Of a DNA stretch of 45,844 bases, positions 8,547-16,380 are shown piece by piece. This DNA comes from Candidatus Rokuibacteriota bacterium. Its GTDB lineage: Bacteria > Methylomirabilota > Methylomirabilia > Rokubacteriales > CSP1-6. Below the pieces are notes generated by a model. It was not told where the DNA came from and ran no database searches. It was given only the letters and a program-made list of their open reading frames with translations. The stretch lies in contig QHRW01000089.1 of the NCBI GenBank assembly GCA_003220265.1, positions 1 through 45,844 of the forward strand, given 5' to 3'. Each line of letters begins with the position of its first letter. The first letter of the stretch is position 1. A program made the position numbers and the translations under genes.

Positions 8547-10103
8547 GTGGCAACCATGGGGGACCGGCCGGGGGCGCAGTACGACGCGCGGGCGATGCGG
8601 CGGCGGATGATCGCGCTCATCACGCCCGTGAACCTGGGCGGCGCCGTCCTCGTGTTCGTCTACTTCCACTGGGTCGACCACACCGCGCTGGAGATGTCGC
8701 GGATGCCGCGGCTGGGCGAGCTCGTCTACTTCGTCGTGGCGTTCGCCGCCCTCGTCTTCGTCGGCTATCGCATCAACGTCCGGTGGTCGGCGCCGCTGCA
8801 CGAGCGCGACGGCGAGGGCCGGCTGAGCGAAGCCGGGTGCCGGCGGGCGCTGCAGCTGCCCTTCGCGTTCGCCGCCGTGTCGGCCGTGGGCTGGTCGCTG
8901 GCCACGATCATCTGGGGCGTCGTGTGGCCGCTCATCGACGGCTCCTTCGATGCGCGCCATGCCGTGCGCACGATGTTCGGCACGCTGATGGCCGGCTCGC
9001 TGGCCGTCGCCACGGTGTTCTTCCTCGTCGAGCAGCACTGGCGCGCGACGCTGCCCGTGCTGTTTCCCGACGGCCGGCTCACGGACGTCGCCGGCGCGCC
9101 GCGGCTCAGCGTGCGAACGCGGCTGCTGGTGATCTTCCTGCTGATCTGCCTCATTCCCACCGCGATGCTGGGCATCATGGCCTACAACCACGCCGTCGGC
9201 GCCCTCGCCGATCCCTCTCGCGCCGACGCCATCCTGCGCAACCTCGTGATGGCCATCCTGTTCCTGAGCGTCGTGGGCGTGCTGGCCTCCATCCGCCTGG
9301 CACTGTTCGTCTCGCGCAGCGTGGCGGGCCCGCTGGCCACCCTGGAGCGCGCGATGGCGGAGGTGGAGCGCGGGCGGTTCGACACGCGCGCGCCCGTGGT
9401 CTGCACCGACGAGATCGGCCGCCTCACCGAGGGCTTCAACCGCATGGTGCGCGGGCTGCAGGAGCGCGAGCTGCTGCGCGAGACGTTCGGCAAGTACGTG
9501 AGCCAGGAGATCCGCGACGAGATCCTGGCGGGGCGCGTCGCGCTCGAGGGGCAGGTGCTCGAGGCCACGATCCTCTTCGCCGACCTGCGCGACTTCACGA
9601 CGTGGGTGGAAGCCAGCGACCCGCGCGAGGTCGTGCGCGACCTCAACAGCTACTTCACGGAGATGGAGGCGGCCATCCGCGGGCAGGGCGGGCTGGTGCT
9701 GCAGTACATCGGCGACGAGATCGAAGCCGTCTTCGGCGCGCCCGTCGACAAGCCCGACCACGCGGCGGCCGCCGTGCGCGCCGCCCGCGAGATGCGCGCA
9801 CGCCTGGCCGCCTGGAATGCGGCGCGGCCCGGCAAGCCGGCGCTGCGCCACGGCATCGGCGTGCACACGGGCACCGTGGTGGCCGGCAACATCGGCAGCA
9901 GCGAGCGGCTGTCCTACGCGCTGGTCGGCGATCCGGTGAACCTGGCCTCGCGCATCCAGGGCCTCACCAAGGAGCTGGCCGCCGACGTGCTCGTGAGCGG
10001 CACCACGCGCGCGCGCATCGGCGAGGAGCTGCCGCTGCGGCCGCTGCCGGCGGTGCGAGTGAAGGGCCGGATCGCGGAGGTCGAGGTCTACGCGCTCGGC
10101 TGA
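8547..10103 (+). CDS. Membrane class III adenylate/guanylate cyclase with HAMP domain
   Basis: 518 aa. About six transmembrane helices occupy residues 20-255, a HAMP linker follows (SRSVAGPLATLERAM to FNRMVRGL), then the cyclase domain from about 335. Metal-binding aspartates are in ILFADLRDFT and YIGDEIEAVFG; the transition-state Asn/Arg region is GDPVNLASRI. The position usually holding the purine-selecting Lys (DKxxGD) is Gln (VLQYIGDE), a variant also seen in other bacterial cyclases, so ATP versus GTP preference is open. A cyclic-nucleotide-binding protein lies at 37366. GTG 8547 or in-frame ATG 8556 could be the start. Confidence 0.88.
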   Translation: MATMGDRPGAQYDARAMRRRMIALITPVNLGGAVLVFVYFHWVDHTALEMSRMPRLGELVYFVVAFAALVFVGYRINVRWSAPLHERDGEGRLSEAGCRRALQLPFAFAAVSAVGWSLATIIWGVVWPLIDGSFDARHAVRTMFGTLMAGSLAVATVFFLVEQHWRATLPVLFPDGRLTDVAGAPRLSVRTRLLVIFLLICLIPTAMLGIMAYNHAVGALADPSRADAILRNLVMAILFLSVVGVLASIRLALFVSRSVAGPLATLERAMAEVERGRFDTRAPVVCTDEIGRLTEGFNRMVRGLQERELLRETFGKYVSQEIRDEILAGRVALEGQVLEATILFADLRDFTTWVEASDPREVVRDLNSYFTEMEAAIRGQGGLVLQYIGDEIEAVFGAPVDKPDHAAAAVRAAREMRARLAAWNAARPGKPALRHGIGVHTGTVVAGNIGSSERLSYALVGDPVNLASRIQGLTKELAADVLVSGTTRARIGEELPLRPLPAVRVKGRIAEVEVYALG

Positions 10104-10921
10104 GCGCGCTCGGCCAGGATCACGAGGCTGTTGGAGAGCGCGCGGGCCGGCGGGGTCGAGGCCAGCGCGGCGTCGAGACGCCGCAGCGTCCGGTAGACGG
10201 CCGCGAGCGGGCGTGGCGGGTCCGCGCGATGCAGCACCGTGGAGGGCAGCAGGCTGGTGATCGCGTGCACGCCCCATGACCGCACCGGTACCAGGCCCGC
10301 GGCGGCCAGCATGCGGCGCAGCTCGCGACCGGTGAAGAGCCAGAGCGGCCCGTAGCCCGGATAGGCCAGGCGCAGGCCGGCGCGCCGGTTCAGCGCGCGC
10401 CACGCCTCGCGCGGGGTGACGCCGTAGCCGAGCGAGTCGCCGGTGAGCGCGCTGCCCAGCGTCCACAGCAAGTCGAGGCTGGGACGATGCTCGCAGTCGA
10501 GCAGCAGCCGGCCGCCGGGCCGCAGCACGCGGCCCATCTCGACGAGGGCGCGCGCGGGATCGTCGACGAACGACAGCGTGCTGCCGCACGAGACCACGAC
10601 GTCGAAGTGGCCGGCCGGGTAGGGCAGCGCCTCGACGCTGGCCAGGCTGAGCGCGGCGCCGGGCAGGCGCTGTCGCGCGACGCGCAGCAGGCCGGCGGAG
10701 ACGTCGACGCCGTGGGCGCGCCAGCCGAGCGCGGCGAGCAGCGCGGTCTGAAAGCCGGTGCCGCAGCCGGCGTCGAGCGCGCGGGCGCCGGCGAACGGCG
10801 CGGAACCGACGGCATCGCGCAAGATCGTGTGCAGGACGGCGTAGAGATGCTCGTACCACGGTTCGAGCTCGTCGTAGGTGTCGGCCATGGCGTCGAAGAG
10901 GCGGGCGGCGGCGGAAGGCAT
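10088..10921 (-). CDS. Class I SAM-dependent methyltransferase
   Basis: 277 aa with Rossmann motif I ALDAGCGTGFQTALL, motif II GVDVSAGLLRVA, and RVLRPGGRLLLDCEHR. The C-terminal half (about 190-275) is helical and poorly conserved, probably substrate-binding. Substrate unknown; the UbiE/YcgJ-like core is too general to assign. The 3' end overlaps the cyclase gene by 16 bp on the opposite strand. ATG at 10921 is preceded by TAGACT 7 nt upstream and no Shine-Dalgarno. Confidence 0.85.
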   Translation of the reverse strand: MPSAAARLFDAMADTYDELEPWYEHLYAVLHTILRDAVGSAPFAGARALDAGCGTGFQTALLAALGWRAHGVDVSAGLLRVARQRLPGAALSLASVEALPYPAGHFDVVVSCGSTLSFVDDPARALVEMGRVLRPGGRLLLDCEHRPSLDLLWTLGSALTGDSLGYGVTPREAWRALNRRAGLRLAYPGYGPLWLFTGRELRRMLAAAGLVPVRSWGVHAITSLLPSTVLHRADPPRPLAAVYRTLRRLDAALASTPPARALSNSLVILAERAQPSA

Positions 10922-10928
10922 GCGGCAC

Positions 10929-10934
10929 AGTCTA
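10929..10934 (-). promoter_or_regulatory. Candidate -10 element (TAGACT) for the methyltransferase
   Basis: On the minus strand TAGACT is followed by seven bases (GTGCCGC) and then the ATG at 10921. If used, the message begins at or next to the start codon. Confidence 0.45.
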
Positions 10935-10952
10935 GCGGGCGAGGAGGGCTCC

Positions 10953-12035
10953 GTGAGGGACAAAGACGTGGAGATGGGCAGGATGCGCGTGCCGCTGACG
11001 CTGCTCAGCGACGGGGAGGACGGCGGCCGAGGCCCCACGGTGGGCCGGCTGCTGGCGCGCATGCGGCAGTCGGCCTTCCAGGGCCGCAAGCTGGGCGAGG
11101 CGTTCGAGGTGTGGCAGCGGATGATCGACGGCGAGGGCCTCATCTGCCTGGGCCTGGCCGGCTCGCTGGCCAGCGCCGGCCTCGGTCCGCTGGTGGCGTG
11201 GCTCGTCGAGCGTGGCTACGTGGACGTGGTGGCCTCCACCTCGGCGAACGCCACCGAGGATCTGCTGGAGCCGCGCGGCGCGCGCTTCTTCCAGGTGGAC
11301 CCCGAGCACGTGAGCGACGCGGCGCTGTGGCAGCAGGGCTTCTACCGCTTCTACGATCACGTCGTCAGCGCCGACGACTACGACGCGATGGAATATTTCA
11401 TGGGCGAGTTCTTCACGGCGCTCGCCAAGGACTGGCCGCGGCCGACCATCACGGGCGTGCGCTTCATGCACGAGTTCGGACGCTGGCTGGATCGGCAAGG
11501 CCTGCCGGGGACGATCGCGGCCACCTGCTTCCGCCAGCGCGTGCCGCTCTTCGTGCCGGCCGCGCCCGACGGGCCGCTGTCGGAAAGCTACCGCGTGGCG
11601 GCGCAGAAGGGCCCCGTGGTGGACTTCTTCGCCGATTACGAGCTGGCGCTGCGGATCATGGCGCGCTACATGCCGCCGGGGCCCGGCACCTCCGCGATCT
11701 TCCTCGGCGGCGGCGTGCCCAAGGACTTCCTGCAGATCACCGCCACCAGCGTGAAGGCGATCCGCGGCGCCGGCCCGGCGTCACCGCACCTGGCGGCGAT
11801 CCAGATCACGACGGACAACGCGGTGTTCGGCGGCCTGGGCGGCGCCTCGGTGGCCAGCGAGTGCATCTCGTGGGGCAAGGAGGCGGCCGACGGCGACAAC
11901 GTCATGCTGTTCGCCGACGTCACCCTGGCGCTGCCGCTGCTGTGCCAGGGGTTGCTCGAGCGCTACGGCCCCACCCACACGCGCGGCGCGCGCACGGCCA
12001 TCCAGCGCGAGGTGGCGGCGCTCTTCGAGTCCTAG
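10953..12035 (+). CDS. Deoxyhypusine-synthase-like protein
   Basis: 360 aa of the deoxyhypusine synthase fold (NAD-dependent transfer of a 4-aminobutyl group from spermidine). Motifs: CLGLAGSLASAGLGPLV (NAD region), STSANATEDL, IFLGGGVPKDF and SECISWGKE, whose Lys matches the essential active-site Lys of eukaryotic DHS. Bacteria lack eIF5A, so the acceptor must differ; bacterial relatives include homospermidine synthases and uncharacterised enzymes. GTG at 10953 has GAGGAGG immediately upstream. The stop shares its TAG with the convergent gene's stop through a CTAG palindrome. Confidence 0.85.
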   Translation: MRDKDVEMGRMRVPLTLLSDGEDGGRGPTVGRLLARMRQSAFQGRKLGEAFEVWQRMIDGEGLICLGLAGSLASAGLGPLVAWLVERGYVDVVASTSANATEDLLEPRGARFFQVDPEHVSDAALWQQGFYRFYDHVVSADDYDAMEYFMGEFFTALAKDWPRPTITGVRFMHEFGRWLDRQGLPGTIAATCFRQRVPLFVPAAPDGPLSESYRVAAQKGPVVDFFADYELALRIMARYMPPGPGTSAIFLGGGVPKDFLQITATSVKAIRGAGPASPHLAAIQITTDNAVFGGLGGASVASECISWGKEAADGDNVMLFADVTLALPLLCQGLLERYGPTHTRGARTAIQREVAALFES

Positions 12036-12415
12036 CGGCGGCGCCAGCCGAGCACGAGCGCCACCGCGAGGCCGGCGGCGGCGCCGAAGGCGACCGCCTC
12101 GCGCACGCCGAACAGCACGCGCACGTTCTGCGGATGGACCTCGCGCGCGATCAGGAAGCCGACGGCGCTGTCGCTGATCTGCGCGACGCGCGTGACGATC
12201 ACGCCGGCGCCGGCCTGCTGCAGCGTGGTCTCGTCGTGGGAGAGGGCCATGCCGACCCCGCCTTGCGCCACGCTGACCGTGTCCGCCTCCAGGCGGCCGA
12301 TGCCGCCCTGCCGCACCGCGACCTCGCGCGCCTTGACCGACCTGGCCCCCGCCTGGCGGATCACCACCGTGCCGGCCACGACGTCGCCCGCGTCCCGGGT
12401 CCTGCCCTCTTCCAT
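12032..12415 (-). CDS. Small membrane-anchored protein with beta-solenoid-like repeats, function unknown
   Basis: 127 aa. The first 85 residues are a run of short repeats (AREVAVRQGGIGRLEAD, TVSVAQGGVGMALS, TTLQQAGAGVIVTR) alternating hydrophobic strands with QGG(I/V)G turns, as in beta-helices. The C-terminus is one hydrophobic helix (AVAFGAAAGLAVALVLG) ending WRRR, a likely tail anchor with the solenoid in the cytoplasm. ATG with a strong GAGGAGG. I do not recognise a named family; bactofilin-like polymerisation is a speculation. Confidence 0.7.
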   Translation of the reverse strand: MEEGRTRDAGDVVAGTVVIRQAGARSVKAREVAVRQGGIGRLEADTVSVAQGGVGMALSHDETTLQQAGAGVIVTRVAQISDSAVGFLIAREVHPQNVRVLFGVREAVAFGAAAGLAVALVLGWRRR

Positions 12416-12441
12416 GTCGCCTCCTCGCTGTCGCTTAACGC

Positions 12442-12447
12442 TATCAT
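12442..12447 (+). promoter_or_regulatory. Candidate -10 element (TATCAT) for the cupin
   Basis: TATCAT is followed by GCCGCCC and then ATG at 12455, with no Shine-Dalgarno. An upstream in-frame ATG overlaps the box itself, making it less likely as the start. Confidence 0.45.
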
Positions 12448-12454
12448 GCCGCCC

Positions 12455-12745
12455 ATGACCGACCTGCGCGCCGTCCCCACCGTGAAGATCGACAACCCCC
12501 GCCTGCGGGTCACCGAGTGGCGCTTTGCGCCGGGCGCCGCCACCGGCTTCCACCGCCACGAGTACGACTACACGGTGGTGCCGATGACGACGGGCCTCTT
12601 GGCCAGCACCGGCCCGGCCGGCGAGACCACGGCCTCGCTGGTCACGGGAGAGCCCTACTTCCGGCCGGCCGGCGTGGAGCACGACGTGCGCAATCCGAAC
12701 GCCTTCGAGTTCGTCTTCATCGAGATCGAGCTCAAGCAGGGCTGA
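12455..12745 (+). CDS. Small single-domain cupin
   Basis: 96 aa beta-barrel cupin. Motif 1 is GFHRHEYDYTVVPMTTG (two His and an acidic residue for a metal) and motif 2 is PYFRPAGVEHDVRN (third His). These are typical of small metal-binding cupins acting as isomerases, dioxygenases or sensors. No extra domain. Probably co-transcribed with the methyltransferase 11 nt downstream. Function not assignable. Confidence 0.85.
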   Translation: MTDLRAVPTVKIDNPRLRVTEWRFAPGAATGFHRHEYDYTVVPMTTGLLASTGPAGETTASLVTGEPYFRPAGVEHDVRNPNAFEFVFIEIELKQG

Positions 12746-12756
12746 AGTCGGCGCCC

Positions 12757-13512
12757 ATGACGGAGCGGACGAAGCGCGAGTGGTTCGACGACGATGCGTT
12801 CTGGGTCGAAATGTATCCGTTCATGTTTTCCGAGCAGCGCTTCGCCGACGCGGCCGCCGCCGCCGACAAGCTGGCGACACTGGCGAATCCGCGAGGCAAG
12901 GCGATCCTCGATCTCTGCTGCGGGCCAGGGCGGTTCTCCATTGCGCTGGCGCAGAAAGGGTTCGCGGTGACCGGCGTCGATCGGACCGCCTTCCTGCTGG
13001 ACAAGGCCCGGGTTCGGGCCGGGCGCGCCGGCGCGACGATCGAGTGGATCCAGGCCGACATGCGCGACTTCGTCCGGCCGGCGGCTTTCGACGCGGTCAT
13101 CAGCATGTTCACGTCCTTCGGCTACTTCGACGACAAGCAGGACGACCTCACCGTCCTCCGCAACATGCTCACGAGCCTCAAGCCCGGCGGGACCTGCGTG
13201 ATCGACGTCGTCGGCAAGGAGTGGTTGGCCAGGGTGCTCCAGCCCACCACGTCGGAGTCCCTCCCCGATGGCTCGGTGCTCCTCAAGCGTCACGAGATCT
13301 TCGACGACTGGACCCGCATCCGCAACGAATTGATCCTGACCCGCGACGGCCGGACGAGCACGTTCAAGTTCCATCACACGATCTATTCTGGCCAGGAGCT
13401 GCGCGATCGACTCGAGCTCATCGGCTTTCGTGACGTCCGGCTCCACGGCAATCTCAACGGTGACGACTACGGTCCGCGCGCCGAGCGCCTGATCGCGGTG
13501 GCGCGAAAATGA
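12757..13512 (+). CDS. Class I SAM-dependent methyltransferase
   Basis: 251 aa. SAM motif I is AILDLCCGPGRFSIALA, then GVDRTAFLLDKAR, QADMRDF and LKPGGTCVIDVVG. The N-terminus WFDDDAFWVEMYPFMFSEQRF resembles the capping helix region of small-molecule methyltransferases. Follows the cupin in the same direction. The 3' end sits 16 bp from the convergent sulfatase stop. Not closely similar to the other methyltransferase (10088-10921) beyond the core motifs. Confidence 0.87.
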   Translation: MTERTKREWFDDDAFWVEMYPFMFSEQRFADAAAAADKLATLANPRGKAILDLCCGPGRFSIALAQKGFAVTGVDRTAFLLDKARVRAGRAGATIEWIQADMRDFVRPAAFDAVISMFTSFGYFDDKQDDLTVLRNMLTSLKPGGTCVIDVVGKEWLARVLQPTTSESLPDGSVLLKRHEIFDDWTRIRNELILTRDGRTSTFKFHHTIYSGQELRDRLELIGFRDVRLHGNLNGDDYGPRAERLIAVARK

Positions 13513-13528
13513 GCGCGTGGCCGCACGG

Positions 13529-15646
13529 CTAGAGCCGGCCGCCGAACTCCTTCCAGGACCACAGGCGGTTGGATTCGATGAGCAGGCTGCTGGTGACGTA
13601 GGCGGCGAGGATCCGCTCGACGCGCGCGGCCACGGACGGGTCTTCGGGCTTGCGGCGCGGCGTCACGCCCTTGAGGCCGAGATCGGTGTGCTCGACGCCG
13701 TGATAGCCGAGCGAGTAGAACCAGAAGCCCTCGCGATCCACGACGCCGACGAAGTTGTCGTAGACGTCGCTGATGAACACCGTGCGCTCCGGCAGGCAGT
13801 CGGTGGTCAGCGCGCAGCTCAGATCCTGCCCCGCGAACGACGACACGCGGGGGCTCAGCCCCGCCAGCCCCAGGATGGTCGGCGCGAGATCGACCTGGCT
13901 CGCCAGTCCCGGCACCACGCGCGGCCGATAGCCGGAGGCGCGCAGCGAGGGATCGACCCACAGCGCCAGCGGCGACATGAAGTGGCCCGCCGCGTGCTGC
14001 GCCAGCTGGCCGGCCCAGAGCGTCTCGTGCCGCCCGTGATCGCCGAGGACGAGCACGACCGTGTCGCGCAGCAACCCTTCCCGCTGGAGCGCGGTGAAGA
14101 AGCGCTCGAGCTCGAGATCCGTGTAGCGCAGCGCCGGGAGATAACGATCCGACTGGCCGCGCAGCGCCTTGACGTCGGGATGGCTGTCCGGCACCGCGAA
14201 CGGATGATGGGTGCCCGTCGTCAGCGTGGTGAGGAGCCACGGCTGGCCGGAGGCCCGCAGTCCGCGGATCTGCTCGAGCAGCCGATCGAACAGCGCGCCG
14301 TCGGTGAGGCCCAGCCCCATGCGGGGCGCGTCGCGGGGAAACTCCGTCTCGTCCACCAGCTCGTCGAGGCCGTTGCGCGCCATGAAGAGCCCCAGGCGCG
14401 AGTGGTTCCGATCACGGTTCTGGCCGATCACCATCTGGGTCCGGTAGCCGGCGCGCTTCAGCAGCGAGGGCAGGCACAGGTAGTCGTTGGCGTACCGCGC
14501 CTTGGTGGCGGCCACCCCGTGACGTGGCAGCGCCGAGCACAGCGACGCGAAGAGCCCGTGAAACGTCTGGGCGCCGTTGCTGTGAAAGCCCTCGAAGGCC
14601 ACGCTGTCGTCGAAGAGGCGATCGAGGAACGGCGTCACCCGCACGCCCGCGGCCGTCTGCCGCAGATGGCGCCGGTCGAGGGCTTCCACGAAGAGCAGCA
14701 GCACGTTCGGCCGCCGCGCCAGCGCGTGGCCGGCCCCGTCGCCGGTGTGCACGAGCGGATAGCGCGCGTCGGGGAACGTCGCGCCCGGGGCCAGCATCGC
14801 CTGCGCGAGGCGGGCGGCGCGCGGCTCCGGCATCGCGGCGAGGACGGCCGGCGGCACCGGCGCCTGCATCACCATCCGGTCCTGGAGGGCGGCGCCCGAG
14901 TACCACAGGGGATTCTGGGCCAGCGCATAGTACGTCGACTGACTCACGGCCGCGGCTTGCACGGTCTCGGGGCCATCGGGATGCAGGCCCCAGGCGCCGG
15001 CGGCCACCACGAGCGCGAGCGCGACGACCGTCACGCGCGGGGCTGCCGACTGCGCCGCCGCCAGCGCCGGGCGCGCCCAGCGCCGGAAGACGAGCACCCA
15101 GCCGGCGACGAAGCCGATCTCGAGCGCGAGATAGCCGGCCAGCGGCGCGATCCAGCGGCCGACGTCCTGCGCCTCGGCCGTGGTCTGGCGTCCCGCCTGC
15201 GTGTCGAGCGCGACGCCGCTGGTGGCCTGATCCAGCATGTCGCCGACGTACTCGAAGAACACGAAGTCCAGCCGCTGCCCGCTGTAGCGGTAGTAGCCCA
15301 TGTCCACGGTGAGCACGACGAAGTAGACGATCGTCACGACGACGGCGGCCACGCCGAGGGTGCGCACGTACGTTCGCCGAGCCTCCACGGGCCGGCGCGC
15401 GAGCCGGCGGGCGAGCAGCACGAGCGAGCCGATCACCAGGCTGACGATCAGCACCGCCGCCATGCCGAGGCCGGCGGTGATGAGATCGGCGCGGATCCCC
15501 GTGACCAGCGTGGTCACGAGCGTGCGCGCGGAGGGCGTCTCGCGCGCGGCGGCCAGCGCGGTCAGCAGCAGGCGCTGCGCCTGCTGGATGAGGAACAGGA
15601 GCACCCACCAGAAGACGAACGTCGCCAGGAACGAGCGGGCGGGCAT
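13529..15646 (-). CDS. LTA-synthase-like membrane sulfatase / phosphoglycerol transferase family protein
   Basis: 705 aa. About five transmembrane helices in residues 5-240 are followed by an extracytoplasmic alkaline-phosphatase-fold domain. Motifs: NVLLLFVEALDRR (metal Glu), SNGAQTFHGLFASL (nucleophile Thr), TGTHHPF and LVLGDHGRHETLW (metal Asp/His). Relatives transfer phosphoglycerol or phosphoethanolamine to glycans or lipids; with no lipoteichoic acid in a diderm, an OPG- or EptA-like role is more plausible. ATG at 15646 has TAGAAT 7 nt upstream. Confidence 0.87.
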   Translation of the reverse strand: MPARSFLATFVFWWVLLFLIQQAQRLLLTALAAARETPSARTLVTTLVTGIRADLITAGLGMAAVLIVSLVIGSLVLLARRLARRPVEARRTYVRTLGVAAVVVTIVYFVVLTVDMGYYRYSGQRLDFVFFEYVGDMLDQATSGVALDTQAGRQTTAEAQDVGRWIAPLAGYLALEIGFVAGWVLVFRRWARPALAAAQSAAPRVTVVALALVVAAGAWGLHPDGPETVQAAAVSQSTYYALAQNPLWYSGAALQDRMVMQAPVPPAVLAAMPEPRAARLAQAMLAPGATFPDARYPLVHTGDGAGHALARRPNVLLLFVEALDRRHLRQTAAGVRVTPFLDRLFDDSVAFEGFHSNGAQTFHGLFASLCSALPRHGVAATKARYANDYLCLPSLLKRAGYRTQMVIGQNRDRNHSRLGLFMARNGLDELVDETEFPRDAPRMGLGLTDGALFDRLLEQIRGLRASGQPWLLTTLTTGTHHPFAVPDSHPDVKALRGQSDRYLPALRYTDLELERFFTALQREGLLRDTVVLVLGDHGRHETLWAGQLAQHAAGHFMSPLALWVDPSLRASGYRPRVVPGLASQVDLAPTILGLAGLSPRVSSFAGQDLSCALTTDCLPERTVFISDVYDNFVGVVDREGFWFYSLGYHGVEHTDLGLKGVTPRRKPEDPSVAARVERILAAYVTSSLLIESNRLWSWKEFGGRL

Positions 15647-15653
15647 GCAGGGT

Positions 15654-15659
15654 ATTCTA
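15654..15659 (-). promoter_or_regulatory. Candidate -10 element (TAGAAT) for the sulfatase
   Basis: Minus-strand TAGAAT, then ACCCTGC, then ATG (15646). No ribosome-binding site fits between, so a leaderless message is likely. Confidence 0.5.
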
Positions 15660-15700
15660 CTCGCGCTTTTGCAGCGCATGACCGCCCGAAGGAGGCTCGT

Positions 15701-16372
15701 ATGGACATGCAGAGCGTCGTCGTCGGCCGCTGGCTCGGCGGTCTCGTCGACCAGCGCCTGCGCGGGCGCGCCATGGAGCCGCCCATGCGCGTGCTCCTCG
15801 TGCGGGTGCTGCGCGCGGTCGTCATGCTGTTCGCGGCGCTGGTCGCGCTCGACAAGCTGGGCTTCCAGGTGGCCCCGCTGGTGGCCGGCATCGGCGTGGC
15901 GGGCATCGGCGTCGGCTTCGCGCTGCAAGGGGTGCTCAGCAACGTGATCGCGGGGCTCACGATCATCTTCACGAAGCCGTTCCGCGTCGGCGAGTACGTG
16001 GAGATGGTCATTCCCAACCGCAAGATCGTGGGCGAGATCCTCCACAACTACGGCACCACGCGGCAGCTGCACCTGCTGCTGACGGTGCCGCACGGTGCCG
16101 ACCTGACGGCGGCGCTCACCGCGGCCACCGACGTCGTGACGCGCAACGAGCGGGTGCTGAAGGACCCGGCGCCGGCGGTGGGCATCGTCCAGGTCACCGA
16201 CACCGGCATCCGCATCGGCGTGAACCCGTGGGTGAGGGTCGTCGACGTCGGTGCCGTGGAGGGCGAGCTGAACCGGGCGCTGGTCGAGCACTTCCGCGGC
16301 CGCGGCGTGGGTCTCGGGCTGGGGCCCTCCGACGTGCGCCTCGTGAATGGAACGACCACCGTGCGCACGTAG
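15701..16372 (+). CDS. MscS-family mechanosensitive channel with a shortened beta domain
   Basis: 223 aa. The pore helix (VAGIGVAGIGVGFALQGVLS) and the following LTIIFTKPFRVGEYVE are canonical TM3 to beta-domain sequence. At residues 102-104 the sequence jumps straight to VIPNRKIVGEILHNYG, which normally lies some 30 residues further on; the stretch around G-x-V-x-x-I-x-L-x-x-T and T-x-D-N is absent. Only one helix or so precedes the pore helix, and AAGGAGG before the ATG supports this start. The missing block suggests impaired or specialised gating. Frame intact. Confidence 0.85.
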   Translation: MDMQSVVVGRWLGGLVDQRLRGRAMEPPMRVLLVRVLRAVVMLFAALVALDKLGFQVAPLVAGIGVAGIGVGFALQGVLSNVIAGLTIIFTKPFRVGEYVEMVIPNRKIVGEILHNYGTTRQLHLLLTVPHGADLTAALTAATDVVTRNERVLKDPAPAVGIVQVTDTGIRIGVNPWVRVVDVGAVEGELNRALVEHFRGRGVGLGLGPSDVRLVNGTTTVRT

Positions 16373-16380
16373 CCCTCGCG

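Noticed and set aside
12032..12682. Longer version of the beta-solenoid gene starting near 12682
   Set aside because: The extra N-terminus is antisense to the cupin; GAGGAGG fixes the start at 12415.
13517..16372. Open frame running antisense through the sulfatase into MscS
   Set aside because: The first 728 codons have low-complexity composition and mirror the sulfatase; MscS begins at the AAGGAGG-ATG at 15701.
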